NCBI GenBank assembly: GCA_907163075.1
Contig: CAJQTY010000001.1
Coordinates: forward strand, 2,604,001-2,668,000
Direction: 5' to 3'
Length of the DNA: 64,000 nucleotides
Source: an uncultured Rhodocyclaceae bacterium
GTDB lineage: Bacteria > Pseudomonadota > Gammaproteobacteria > Burkholderiales > Rhodocyclaceae
Positions 45,028-53,237 of this stretch are shown piece after piece. Below the pieces are notes generated by a model. The model searched no databases, was not told where the DNA came from, and saw only the letters and a program-made list of their open reading frames with translations. Made by a program: the position numbers and the translations under genes. The stretch's first letter is position 1. The number at the start of each line of letters is the position of its first letter.

Positions 45028-45044
45028 TCGATCATTAGCAGCAT
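45028..45044. other. Island attachment site, right (relict trpG start)
   Basis: TCGATCATTAGCAGCAT. Read on the minus strand it is ATGCTGCTAATGATCGA, encoding MLLMIE, and is preceded by a good ribosome-binding site (GAAAGAGG, 7 bases away). The frame stops after nine codons where island sequence begins. This is the original 5' end of trpG left behind by integration. Confidence 0.8.
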
Positions 45045-45071
45045 ATTTGATACCTCTTTCGACACGGAGAG

Positions 45072-45095
45072 CACGGAGACACGGAGAGCACGGAG
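45072..45095. repeat. 24-bp inverted repeat flanking GxxExxY gene, downstream copy
   Basis: Begins CACGGAGACACGGAGAGCAC and ends GGAG. It pairs with the copy at 45482-45505 (inverted, 23 of 24 identical). An extra nine-base CACGGAGAG unit precedes it at 45063, so the end is internally repetitive. Confidence 0.75.
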
Positions 45096-45103
45096 AAAAA
45101 ATC

Positions 45104-45481
45104 TCAATAGCCATTCAAGACGCGTCTGATGCCCTCCTTCAATACTTTTTGGTTGAAATTGATCAGCAACCCGAATCGCTTTGCAGACAAACGTAAATAC
45201 GTAAGCAATTGCGCCTCATGTATTGGAAGCAAGGTCTCAACTGCTTTGATTTCGAGCAACAAACGATCATCGACCAACTGATCAAGACGGAAACCATCAC
45301 CCAATACGACGCCTTTGTACTCAAGCGACACGGCTTTTTGCCGTTCAACAATGAGCCCACGCAACACTAGTTCCCGCTCCAGAGCCAACTCGTACGCTGA
45401 TTCCAGAAGTCCCGGCCCCAACAGACGATGCACCTCAATCGCTGCGCCAATCACTTCACCAGAAAGCTCCTTTTCTTCCAT
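45104..45481 (-). CDS. GxxExxY family protein (PDDEXK-like)
   Basis: 125 residues from ATG 45481. LSGEVIGAAIEVHRLLGPGL with LESAYELAL contains the eponymous GxxE..Y pattern; LDQLVDDRLLLEIKAVETL provides the E-x-K nuclease-like pair; and EAQLLTYLRLSAKRFGLLIN with FN completes the family. The ribosome-binding GGAG is part of the upstream inverted repeat. The gene lies between trpE and the relict trpG start and is bracketed by 24-bp inverted repeats, so it looks like a small mobile cassette that entered the trp operon before the island. A longer frame extending upstream over trpE is not real. Confidence 0.9.
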   Translation of the reverse strand: MEEKELSGEVIGAAIEVHRLLGPGLLESAYELALERELVLRGLIVERQKAVSLEYKGVVLGDGFRLDQLVDDRLLLEIKAVETLLPIHEAQLLTYLRLSAKRFGLLINFNQKVLKEGIRRVLNGY

Positions 45482-45505
45482 CTCCGTGCTCTCTGTGTCT
45501 CCGTG
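45482..45505. repeat. 24-bp inverted repeat flanking GxxExxY gene, upstream copy
   Basis: On the minus strand it begins CACGGAGACACAGAGAGCAC and ends GGAG, immediately followed by the gene's ATG. One mismatch to the copy at 45072-45095. Confidence 0.75.
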
Positions 45506-45537
45506 ATCCCTGTGTTGAAGGCGTTTAACCGCACCAC

Positions 45538-47013
45538 TCAATCCAGCCTTGTATCCAGCCCCTGTTCGGCCAGTTCGGCCGCGCGCAGAACGGCGCGCGC
45601 CTTGTTTTCGGTTTCCTGCCATTCGGACAACGGGTCGGAGTCGGCGACGATGCCGGCGCCGACCTGGACGTGCAGCCGGCCGTCCTTGACGACGGCAGTG
45701 CGAATGGCGATGGCCAGGTCCATGTCGCCGTGGAAACCGAGGTAACCGACCGCGCCGGCATAAATGCCGCGCTTGATCGGTTCCAACTCGTCGATGATTT
45801 CCATGGCCCGCACCTTGGGTGCGCCGGAAACGGTGCCGGCCGGAAAGGTGGCCTTCAGCACGTCGAGCGCATCGAGACCCGGTTGCAGCTTGCATTCGAC
45901 GTTGGACACAATGTGCATCACGTGCGAATAGCGCTCGATCGTCATGTTTTCGGTGAGTTTGACGCTACCGACGCGCGCCACGCGGCCGGCGTCGTTACGG
46001 CCGAGATCGAGCAACTGGACGTGCTCGGCGCGTTCCTTCTCGTCGGCCAGCAATTCGTCGGCGAGCGCCTGGTCTTCGGCGAACGAGGAACCGCGCTTGC
46101 GGGTGCCGGCGATCGGGCGCACCGTCACCGTATCGCCTTCGAGGCGGACGAGAATCTCCGGCGAGGCGCCGACGACGTAGAAGTCCTCGAAGTTGAAATA
46201 GAACATGTATGGCGAAGGGTTGAGCGAGCGCAGCGAACGGTAGAGCGCCAGCGGGCTGGCGGTAAAGGGCTTGCTCATGCGCTGCGAGAGGACGACCTGC
46301 ATGACGTCGCCCTCGGTGATGTAGCGCTTGGCCTTGACCACGGCCTGCTTGAAATGCGCCTCGCCGAACAGGGAAACGGCGGGCAGCGATGATTTCGGCG
46401 TCTCGCTCGGGATGCTGGCCGGCTCGCGCAGCCGGGCGAGCAGTTCCTTGAGCCGCGCCTGCGCCTTCTGGTAGGCGCCGGGAACGCCGGGCTCGGCATA
46501 GACGACCAGCGTCAGCTTGCCGGAGAGGTTGTCGACGACGGCAATTTCCTCGGACAGCAGCAGCACGATGTCGGGCGTGCCCAGTTCGTCGCTCTTGGCC
46601 GTACGCGTCAGCTTCGTTTCGACGTAACGCACGGTGTCGTAGCCGAAACAGCCCACCAGTCCGCCGCAGAAGCGCGGCAGGCCGGCCGACGGCGCCGCCC
46701 GGAAGCGCTTCATGTACTTGCCGATGAACTCCAGCGGGTTGGTGTCGTCCTCACGCTCGGCAATGCGGTTGCCGGTGAGCACCAGGACCTGGTGGGCATT
46801 GACGACGATGCGCGTCGGGCTGGACAGGCCGATGAACGAGTAGCGGCCGAAACGCTCGCCGCCCTGCACCGATTCGAGCAGGTAGGTGTACGGGCCATTG
46901 GCCAGCTTGAGGTAGATCGAGAGCGGGGTGTCGAGGTCGGCAAAGGTCTCGAGAGTAACCGGGATGCGGTTGTAGCCGTCGGCGGCCAGCCGATTGAAAT
47001 ACGCTTCAGTCAT
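45538..47013 (-). CDS. trpE: Anthranilate synthase component I
   Basis: 491 residues from ATG 47013 ([20 protein letters not shown]), with GGAG 7 bases upstream. Chorismate-binding core motifs are present: [91 protein letters not shown]. The Trp-feedback LLES element lies near residue 40 ([18 protein letters not shown]). It makes anthranilate from chorismate with TrpG. An attenuator precedes it. Its partner trpG is 29 kb away because of the island. Confidence 0.97.
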   Translation of the reverse strand: MTEAYFNRLAADGYNRIPVTLETFADLDTPLSIYLKLANGPYTYLLESVQGGERFGRYSFIGLSSPTRIVVNAHQVLVLTGNRIAEREDDTNPLEFIGKYMKRFRAAPSAGLPRFCGGLVGCFGYDTVRYVETKLTRTAKSDELGTPDIVLLLSEEIAVVDNLSGKLTLVVYAEPGVPGAYQKAQARLKELLARLREPASIPSETPKSSLPAVSLFGEAHFKQAVVKAKRYITEGDVMQVVLSQRMSKPFTASPLALYRSLRSLNPSPYMFYFNFEDFYVVGASPEILVRLEGDTVTVRPIAGTRKRGSSFAEDQALADELLADEKERAEHVQLLDLGRNDAGRVARVGSVKLTENMTIERYSHVMHIVSNVECKLQPGLDALDVLKATFPAGTVSGAPKVRAMEIIDELEPIKRGIYAGAVGYLGFHGDMDLAIAIRTAVVKDGRLHVQVGAGIVADSDPLSEWQETENKARAVLRAAELAEQGLDTRLD

Positions 47014-47040
47014 GAATTGCTCCACAGACAATTGCTGCAA

Positions 47041-47110
47041 CAAGAGATACGGCAGCCGCAAGGCGTGCCGGAAGAGAACGCGTACTTACCGGCAGGGACG
47101 CCAGGGCCAC
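47041..47110 (-). promoter_or_regulatory. trp attenuator: terminator and competing antiterminator
   Basis: Minus-strand CCGGCACGCC-TTGC-GGCTGCCG (47050-47071) forms a GC-rich stem with a one-base bulge, followed by TATCTCTTGTT. The end of the leader ORF (47089-47105) holds GGCG...TGCCGG, complementary to CCGGCA-CGCC, the left arm of that stem. The two pairings exclude each other, as needed for attenuation by ribosome position at Trp codons. Confidence 0.72.
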
Positions 47111-47163
47111 GCCTCCGCCCAGAATGCGGGCTCAAGATGCAGATTGTAGTGAAGTGGTTTCAT
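47086..47163 (-). CDS. trpL: Tryptophan leader peptide
   Basis: A 25-codon ORF starting at ATG 47163 and ending TAA 47086: [15 protein letters not shown], then AEAWPWRPCR. Three Trp codons fall within seven residues (15, 19 and 21), far above chance in this genome. It starts as ATGA at the stop of gph, 73 bases before trpE, and its 3' end pairs with the terminator arm. This is the arrangement of a ribosome-mediated trp attenuator. Confidence 0.78.
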   Translation of the reverse strand: MKPLHYNLHLEPAFWAEAWPWRPCR

Positions 47164-47873
47164 GTGCCGGATTTACTGTACCTGATGCGTTGTGCGGCGG
47201 CTTCGACAGTCGGGACTATAGCATCGCAATCCAGTTCCTGCACGTCCCGGCCTTCGTTGTAGCCGTAGGGCAGCAGGAAGACATGGCAGCCGGCGGCGCG
47301 CCCGGCCAGGAAATCGTTGATCGAGTCGCCGATGAAAACGGCATCGGCCGGTGACACGTCGAGGCGGCCGCAGGCCCAGATCAGGGCCATCGGATCGGGC
47401 TTCTGCCTGGGCAGCAGATCGCCGCTGACGACGACGTCGAAATAGCCGGCGAGGCCTGTCAGTTCGAGCAGGGGCAGGGTGAACGCCTCGGCCTTGTTGG
47501 TGATCACGGCCAGGGGAATACCCTTGGCCTTGAGCGCATCGAGGCCCTCGATCACGCCGGGATAGTGCCGCACGTTGAGTCCGTTTTCCCGCGCGTAGTG
47601 CCGGCGGAAGCTGGCCAGCGCATCGGCCGGTGGCGGCGAGGCGTCTTCGGCGACATCGAGCGAACCGGCCAGCACGCGCTTGACGAGGTTGGGAATGCCG
47701 CGCCCGACGTAGCTGCTGATCGTTTCCAGCGGCAGCTCCGGGCGGCCGAGATCGCGCAGCATGGCGCACGCCGCGGCGTAGAGGTCGGGTACGGTATCGA
47801 GCAGGGTGCCGTCCAGGTCGAAGAGGACGGCGCCGACGGCAAGAGGTTCATCGACAGTGGCGTGTTTCATCAT
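47160..47873 (-). CDS. gph: Phosphoglycolate phosphatase
   Basis: 237 residues. [16 protein letters not shown] is HAD motif I with the nucleophilic Asp; [10 protein letters not shown] is motif [16 protein letters not shown] and [18 protein letters not shown] are motifs III and IV. It dephosphorylates 2-phosphoglycolate. The start overlaps rpe by 4 bases (ATG 47873, with a second ATG next to it). It is part of the rpe-gph-trpE order common in betaproteobacteria. Confidence 0.95.
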   Translation of the reverse strand: MMKHATVDEPLAVGAVLFDLDGTLLDTVPDLYAAACAMLRDLGRPELPLETISSYVGRGIPNLVKRVLAGSLDVAEDASPPPADALASFRRHYARENGLNVRHYPGVIEGLDALKAKGIPLAVITNKAEAFTLPLLELTGLAGYFDVVVSGDLLPRQKPDPMALIWACGRLDVSPADAVFIGDSINDFLAGRAAGCHVFLLPYGYNEGRDVQELDCDAIVPTVEAAAQRIRYSKSGT

Positions 47874-48559
47874 GCGTTATCCAGTTCGGCGCGCAGAGCG
47901 GCAATGATCGAGTCGTAACGGTGGGGGTCGCTGTCCTTGGCGGCGCCATACACGGCCGAGCCGGCAACAAAGGTATCGGCGCCGGCACGGGCGATCTCGG
48001 CGATGTTGTCAACCTTCACGCCGCCGTCAACCTCAAGGCGAATTTTGCGCCCGCTTTCGCGCTGGTAGGCGTCGATCCTGGCGCGTGCCGCGCGCAGCTT
48101 GGCGAGCGTCGCGGGAATGAATTTCTGCCCGCCGAAACCGGGATTGACGCTCATCAGCAGGATCATGTCGATCTTGTCCATGACGTAGTCCAGGTAATCG
48201 AGCGACGTCGCCGGATTGAACACCAGGCCCGCCTGGCAACCGCTTTCGCGAATCAGCGACAGGCTGCGGTCAACGTGTTCCGACGCCTCGGGATGAAAGG
48301 TGATGAGATTGGCGCCGGCCTTGGCAAAGTCGGCGATCATGCGATCCACCGGCTTGACCATCAGATGCACGTCGATCATCGCCTTGGTCAGTGGACGGAT
48401 AGCGTCGCACACCAGCGGGCCGATGGTCAGGTTGGGCACGTAGTGATTGTCCATCACGTCGAAGTGAATCCAGTCGGCGCCGGACGCGAGCACATCGACG
48501 ATCTCGTCGCCAAGCCGGGTGAAATTAGCGGAAAGAATGCTTGGAGCGACGATGTACAT
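47870..48559 (-). CDS. rpe: Ribulose-phosphate 3-epimerase
   Basis: 229 residues of a TIM barrel. [73 protein letters not shown] and [20 protein letters not shown] with FVAGSAV are the complete set of active-site loops. It interconverts ribulose 5-phosphate and xylulose 5-phosphate. It is the first gene of the rpe-gph-trp unit. Confidence 0.97.
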   Translation of the reverse strand: MYIVAPSILSANFTRLGDEIVDVLASGADWIHFDVMDNHYVPNLTIGPLVCDAIRPLTKAMIDVHLMVKPVDRMIADFAKAGANLITFHPEASEHVDRSLSLIRESGCQAGLVFNPATSLDYLDYVMDKIDMILLMSVNPGFGGQKFIPATLAKLRAARARIDAYQRESGRKIRLEVDGGVKVDNIAEIARAGADTFVAGSAVYGAAKDSDPHRYDSIIAALRAELDNA

Positions 48560-48891
48560 GGCGTAACCCGGTGGTCATTAAGGGGAAATTCTACCGCGAA
48601 AGCGCGCTGCCGTTCAGACGTATTCAATCCCCGTCGGAAGCGGCCGCGATCGGCTGCCGTGTTGCGATCCGATAACCAGAAATTCGCCATTCCTGGCTTG
48701 ACCCGGAATCAAGCAGCGCCCCTGGTGCAATGCGGCGATCTTGATGACGCTTATTTGAAAGCGGCGCAGGTTTGGCTTCAAGCGGCGTCGCGCGGATGAG
48801 CATAGCGTTATCCGCCGAATCGGGCTCAGAAGGCGGAAGACGCTGCGCTTTTTCGCCCTACCGGCCGCTTGCATAAGTTCCGGACAGCCGG
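48560..48891. repeat. Intergenic region with REP-like hairpins
   Basis: 332 bases without a gene. 48792-48815 holds GCGGAT...ATCCGC and 48831-48860 holds AGGCGGAAGACGCTGCGCTT then TTTCGCCCT, a relative of the REP units next to rayT (same GGAAGACGCTGCGCTTTT core). No convincing ORF. Confidence 0.6.
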
Positions 48892-50493
48892 CTACTGCCC
48901 GGCCGGCACGGCGTCGATCTGCGCCGGGTCGAGGTACTGCTCGGCGTACTGCAGGTAAACCTTTTGCCTGAGAAATACGTCGAACAGATCGGGGTCGATG
49001 TGGCCGTTCCGGCTGAAGCCGTGCAGGATGCGCAGCGCTTCGGAGAGCTTCATTCCGTGCTTGTAGGGCCGGTCGCGGGCGGTCAGCGCCTCGAAGATGT
49101 CGGCGATGCCCATGATCCGCGCCTGCACCGACATCTCCTCGCGCCTCAGCCCCTTCGGATAGCCCTTGCCGTCCATGCGCTCGTGGTGGCCGCCGGCGTA
49201 CTCGGGCACATGCCGGAGGTGCTTGGGCCAGGGCAGCGATTCGAGCATCTTGATGGTGGCGACGATATGGTGTTTGATCGTTTCGCGCTCGGCCTGGGTC
49301 AGCGTTCCGGAGCGGATGGTGAGGTTCTCGACCTCGTCGTCCGAGAGAAAGGCGACCTTGCTCCCGTCGGCATTGACCCAGCGATAGCTTTTCGCGATGC
49401 GCCGCACGCGCTCCTGATCCTCCAGTGTCATCGACTCGCCGCCAACGTTGACGCGGCGCAGGAAGCTGCGATCCTGGTCGATGGCACGGAACGTCTCTTG
49501 CAGGCCCTGCTCGGCGGCCTTTCGATCGGTGCCCTCAAGGACAGCGTGCAGCATGGCAAGCTCGGCATCGCGCCGGATCACCTCGAAGCGCGTGTCGATC
49601 AACTGGATGCGATCGAAAATCGTTTGCAGCTTGGTCGCCTTGTCGACCACATGCACCGGGGTTGTCACCTTGCCGCAATCGTGCAGCAGGCCGGCGATCT
49701 TGAGTTCGTAGCGGTCCTGCTCGCTCATCGTGAAATCGGCCAGCGCGCCGTCGCTGGTCGCCGCAGCGGCATCGGCCAGCATCATGGTCAGCGCCGGCAC
49801 GCGGTGGCAGTGGCCGCCGGTGTAGGGCGATTTTTCGTCGATGGCCACGTTGATGAGGGTGATGAAGGCCTCGAACAAGCCCTCCAGCTGGCTGACCAGG
49901 AGCCGGTTGGTCAAGGCCACGGCGGCCTGCGAGGCCAGCGACTCGGCCAGGCGCTGATCGGCGTCGGAGAACACGCGGACGGCACCTGTGGCTTGGTCAA
50001 TGGCGTTGATCAACTGCAGGACGCCGATGACTTCGTTCTCGTGATTCTTCATCGGCACCGTGAGGAAGGATTGCGAGCGGTAACCGGTCATCTGGTCAAA
50101 GCTTCGCGTACCCGAGAAATCGAAGCCCTCGGCGGCGTAGGCGTCGGCAATATTGACCGTCCGCGCGCGCAGCGCCGAATAGGCGGCCACCAGCGAGTTG
50201 TTGGCCGCGCCATCCGCACCATAGAGCGGCAGATCCGTGAACTGCGTGGAAATCGGCTCGCCGCTCGTGCCGCCGTAGGCGATCTTCAGCGAGTCGGTGC
50301 GCACGATTGCAAAGTGCAGCGATTGCCGGTCTTCGCTGACCCGGTAGAGCGTTCCGCCGTCGGCGTGGGTGATTGCCTTGGCGGCCAGCAGGATGTTTTC
50401 GAGCAGCCGGTCGAGATTGCGCTCGTTCGAGAGCGACGCACCTATCTGGTTGAGTTGCTCGAAGCGCCGCAGCAGATCGATCATCGTATCCAT
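48892..50493 (-). CDS. GAF/HD-GYP cyclic-di-GMP phosphodiesterase
   Basis: 533 residues from ATG 50493 (GTG 50502 possible). A GAF sensor occupies about residues 20-200. The HD-GYP domain follows: YTGGHCHRVPALTMMLADAA, LLHDCGKVTTPVHVVDK (HD pair), HHERMDGKGYPKGL (GYP), RIMGIADIFEALTARDRPYK. All metal ligands appear present, so it should hydrolyse c-di-GMP. Cytosolic, with no membrane segment. It is the last gene of a four-gene minus-strand cluster with PP2C, FHA and MBL proteins. Confidence 0.93.
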   Translation of the reverse strand: MDTMIDLLRRFEQLNQIGASLSNERNLDRLLENILLAAKAITHADGGTLYRVSEDRQSLHFAIVRTDSLKIAYGGTSGEPISTQFTDLPLYGADGAANNSLVAAYSALRARTVNIADAYAAEGFDFSGTRSFDQMTGYRSQSFLTVPMKNHENEVIGVLQLINAIDQATGAVRVFSDADQRLAESLASQAAVALTNRLLVSQLEGLFEAFITLINVAIDEKSPYTGGHCHRVPALTMMLADAAAATSDGALADFTMSEQDRYELKIAGLLHDCGKVTTPVHVVDKATKLQTIFDRIQLIDTRFEVIRRDAELAMLHAVLEGTDRKAAEQGLQETFRAIDQDRSFLRRVNVGGESMTLEDQERVRRIAKSYRWVNADGSKVAFLSDDEVENLTIRSGTLTQAERETIKHHIVATIKMLESLPWPKHLRHVPEYAGGHHERMDGKGYPKGLRREEMSVQARIMGIADIFEALTARDRPYKHGMKLSEALRILHGFSRNGHIDPDLFDVFLRQKVYLQYAEQYLDPAQIDAVPAGQ

Positions 50494-50552
50494 GGCGTTC
50501 ACCCTGCCTGATCCCGGCCGGGTGTCATTGCCCGGGTTTCAGCCGTCATGGC

Positions 50553-51320
50553 TCAGAAATCGAAAATCTGGTTGTTTTGCAGCATCTTCGGATTGAAGTG
50601 GCCGGCACATTCCTCGATCTCGCCCATGATCAGCTCGATCTGGCCGGGCTTCAGGTGCGAGATATAAATCTCGGCAGGCCGCTCCAGCCTGCTCAGCTCT
50701 TCACCGAGCATGCTCGGGCAAAGATGCTTGGACATCACGGCCAGCCGCTTTTCACGGTTCGAGAACGCGGTTTCGACAATCAGGTAACGCAAGTTGGTCA
50801 TCGCGTTGAGAACCGGCCAGAGCGCGTCGTTGACCGTCGTGTCCCCGGTAAAAACCAGACTCGCGGCACCGGAATCGAGCTGATAGCCGACCGCCGGAAC
50901 CGTGTGCTCGGCGGGAACTGCCACAATCGCTCGTTCGCCCAGATGTATTTTCTGCCCTACGCTGAGCGACTTGTACTGCATCACGGCTTCCTTGCGAATC
51001 GAAATTTCGCTGAAATCCGGCCAGATCGCCCAATTGAAGATGTGATTCTGGAGGAGTTCAAGCGTCGCCGCGGTCGAGTAGACCACGACCGGCCGGTCGC
51101 GCCGATCGGCAACCGAATCGATCATCAGCGGCAGCGCGGCAATGTGATCAAGATGCGAGTGAGTGATGAACACGTGATCGATCATCGCCAGTTCGGTGAG
51201 CGAAAGATCGGCCACGCCCGTTCCGGCATCGATCAGGATGTCATGATCGACGAGCATCGAGGTGGTCCGCAAATGGTGCCCCCCGATGCCGCCGCTGCAG
51301 CCAAGAACTCTGACCTTCAT
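50553..51320 (-). CDS. MBL-fold hydrolase, class II cyclic-nucleotide phosphodiesterase-like
   Basis: 255 residues. MKVRVLGCSGGIGGHHLRTT, ILIDAGTGVADLSLTEL, THSHLDHIAALPLMID (HxHxDH), AEHTVPAVGYQL, LVFTGDTTVNDALWPVL and YISHLKPGQ make a complete dinuclear metal site as in class II cAMP phosphodiesterases. GGAG lies 6 bases before the ATG. The substrate is not certain. Neighbours are signalling proteins. Confidence 0.87.
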   Translation of the reverse strand: MKVRVLGCSGGIGGHHLRTTSMLVDHDILIDAGTGVADLSLTELAMIDHVFITHSHLDHIAALPLMIDSVADRRDRPVVVYSTAATLELLQNHIFNWAIWPDFSEISIRKEAVMQYKSLSVGQKIHLGERAIVAVPAEHTVPAVGYQLDSGAASLVFTGDTTVNDALWPVLNAMTNLRYLIVETAFSNREKRLAVMSKHLCPSMLGEELSRLERPAEIYISHLKPGQIELIMGEIEECAGHFNPKMLQNNQIFDF

Positions 51321-51396
51321 GATGTCTCCACCGACCTTGGTCCTCTGTTTTCCGATCCTGACCTAACTTCTAAATGTTCTGGCCGCACGATGACCG

Positions 51397-52110
51397 TCAG
51401 CCTTTCAGGAAAAACTCCATCTTGATTCCGGCAATTTCGATGATCGTGTGATCGGTCAACTGGTGCGCCTGGGCATCGGTTACCTGGCCGTTGAGCACGG
51501 GGAACTTCGCGCCTTCCACGTGGGTGATGAAATAGCCGTGCGGACGCCTGGCGATCACGGCCACCTGCACGCCGGGTTTGCCCAGGGTCGTCAGCGTCTT
51601 GGTCAGTTCCAGCTCGCGGCCGGCGTTGGCGCCGTTCAGTATCTGGATGACGCCGACCGCGACCGGCGCCGGCGGCGGCTGATTTGCGGCGCGGGCGTTC
51701 TCAGGCGATCTTTGCCCGTCGGGCGCAACGGCTGACGGCTCAGGCGCGGCCGGAGCCGGTTTCAATGTGTTCGGACGCAATACCATGGTTTTTTCGAAGT
51801 CGGTCGTTTCGCCCTGCGGCGCCTGCTCGGCGACATACTTGATCTTGTATTTTCCGAGTTCGATGACATCGCCGTTCTTGAGGAAATGCTTCTTGGCTGG
51901 CTGACCATTGACCAGCGTTCCATTGGTACTGTTCAGATCTTCCAGGAAGGAGTCGTTGAGGATGGTGACCACCGCCGCGTGCTCGCCGCTGATCGCCAGG
52001 TTGTCGATCTGGATGTCGTTGTTTGCCTTGCGGCCAATACTCATGCGTTCCTTGGTCAACGGGATTTCCTTGAGGACCAGACCGTCCATGCTCAGTATCA
52101 GCTTAGCCAT
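51397..52110 (-). CDS. Double FHA-domain protein
   Basis: 237 residues from ATG 52110. The N-terminal FHA has MSIGRKANNDIQIDNLAISG, EHAAV and LEDLNSTNGTLVNG, the full phosphothreonine-binding set. A Pro/Ala linker (about 120-165) leads to a second, divergent FHA-like domain (IQILNGANAGRELELTKTLT, ARRPHGYFITHVEG). It begins 17 bases after the PP2C gene, so it is likely the phosphoprotein reader served by that phosphatase. No kinase gene is visible in the cluster. Confidence 0.9.
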   Translation of the reverse strand: MAKLILSMDGLVLKEIPLTKERMSIGRKANNDIQIDNLAISGEHAAVVTILNDSFLEDLNSTNGTLVNGQPAKKHFLKNGDVIELGKYKIKYVAEQAPQGETTDFEKTMVLRPNTLKPAPAAPEPSAVAPDGQRSPENARAANQPPPAPVAVGVIQILNGANAGRELELTKTLTTLGKPGVQVAVIARRPHGYFITHVEGAKFPVLNGQVTDAQAHQLTDHTIIEIAGIKMEFFLKG

Positions 52111-52126
52111 CGCTATTTCGCCCTTG

Positions 52127-52954
52127 CTAAAAGGATGCCAAAAATTTTGGCCACCAGCCACCAGCGGCCGGAAACTCGCGCAGAACCTTGACCAGAATTA
52201 CCGAAACGTTATCACGTCCGCCATTGTCGTTGGCCATTTGCACAAGCTGCGTGGCCGCCAGGTCCAGATTGGCGGCAAGCATCTGCAGGGTAAGCCGGAT
52301 TTCTTCATCCTCGACCATGTCGTTCAGACCGTCCGAACACAGCAGGTAGATATCGCCGGGCAGCACCGGGTAATCGTGGATCTCGGTATCGACGTCCGGA
52401 TCGACGCCGAGCGCCCGCGTCACCAGATTCTTGTTCTGCGAAAACCGCGCCTCCTCGACCGAAATCACGCCGCGGTCGATTTGTTCCTGCAGCAACGAGT
52501 GATCGCGCGTGATCACGCCGAACTCGTCGCCGCGCAGTCGGTAAAGTCGCGAATCACCGATATGCGCAACCGTCACCTGATTGTCGTAAAACAGCGCCGC
52601 CACCAGCGTGGTTCCCATGCCGGCATACTGCGGCTGACTTTCCGCCGCGTTATAGATCGCGAGGTTGGTCAACGCAATTTTGTCGAGGATGCAGCGATTG
52701 CCAAACCGCTGGCCGCTGGCCTTGTCGAATTCGTGCGGCGGCGACGCGGCGAAGGCCGCCTCCAGCTCGGCGGGGAGCAGCGTGGTGGCCATTCCGCTGG
52801 CCACCTCACCGGCGTTATAACCGCCCATGCCGTCAGCCAGTATGGCCAGGCCCATTTCGGGGTTGGCAAATACGGCATCCTCGTTGTGTCCGCGGACCAT
52901 TCCCGGGTCGGTTCGAACAGCGATTTCGAGTGCGCTGCCTAATGTGCTGGTCAC
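52127..52954 (-). CDS. PP2C-family Ser/Thr phosphatase
   Basis: 275 residues from GTG 52954 (GGGAG 7 bases upstream). VRGHNEDAVFANPEMG, LAILADGMGGYNAGEVASGM, VAHIGDSRLYRLRGDEFG, YLLCSDGLNDMVEDEEI and NGGRDNVSVILV are the PP2C motifs with all metal Asp residues. It dephosphorylates Ser/Thr phosphoproteins and is the first gene of the cluster. Confidence 0.94.
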   Translation of the reverse strand: MTSTLGSALEIAVRTDPGMVRGHNEDAVFANPEMGLAILADGMGGYNAGEVASGMATTLLPAELEAAFAASPPHEFDKASGQRFGNRCILDKIALTNLAIYNAAESQPQYAGMGTTLVAALFYDNQVTVAHIGDSRLYRLRGDEFGVITRDHSLLQEQIDRGVISVEEARFSQNKNLVTRALGVDPDVDTEIHDYPVLPGDIYLLCSDGLNDMVEDEEIRLTLQMLAANLDLAATQLVQMANDNGGRDNVSVILVKVLREFPAAGGWWPKFLASF

Positions 52955-53043
52955 CTCGTCTCCCTATAACAGAATATCAATTGCCGACTGCGGCGCCGAC
53001 TCCGTGAGCCGGCAGGCGACGCCGAGTGAAAATAGACGAGCTA

Positions 53044-53074
53044 GCAGCCGGTCGGACTTGACCAAGTCGGCTGC
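53044..53074. other. Intergenic hairpin between PP2C and ornithine cyclodeaminase genes
   Basis: GCAGCCG and CGGCTGC enclose GACTTG-AC-CAAGTC, giving a two-stage stem. It could be a terminator in the plus direction (AAAAA follows rather than T), so its role is unclear. The rest of the 283-base gap 52955-53237 holds nothing I recognise. Confidence 0.4.
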
Positions 53075-53237
53075 AAAAAGCGGGAAGACGGCTCATTTTC
53101 TTCCTTGTCTAGCGCATCGATACGGACATCGCCGCAATTTTTGACTGAGCTCGGCGTAAGCTGGGTCGGGAGCAGCAACCGCCAATCGTGCATTTTCACA
53201 GTTCTGCGCGAGATCGGCAATCCGCGGCCAGGGCAAA

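Larger units (their letters stand above)
16083..45044. mobile_element. Genomic island (about 29 kb) integrated at the 5' end of trpG
   Basis: The island separates trpE (right) from trpG-trpD-trpC (left), genes that run together in related bacteria. It is bounded by imperfect direct repeats of the trpG start, and a P4-type tyrosine integrase lies 159 bases inside the right repeat, the usual geometry. Cargo: MADS defence operon with a Fic gene, a serine recombinase/ParB/RepB cassette, an IS, and a second recombinase/AlpA module. AT content rises visibly in parts (17-24 kb, 41-45 kb). There is no type IV secretion cluster, so it is a mobilisable or defective island rather than a self-transmissible one. 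Confidence 0.85.

Noticed and set aside
16083-45044. CRISPR array within the defence island
   Set aside because: No regularly spaced repeats were seen; the repeats present are pairs or palindromes.
45506-45895. Extended N-terminus of the GxxExxY protein over trpE
   Set aside because: The extension reads through the inverted repeat into the antisense or alternative frame of trpE; ATG 45481 with GGAG is the sensible start.
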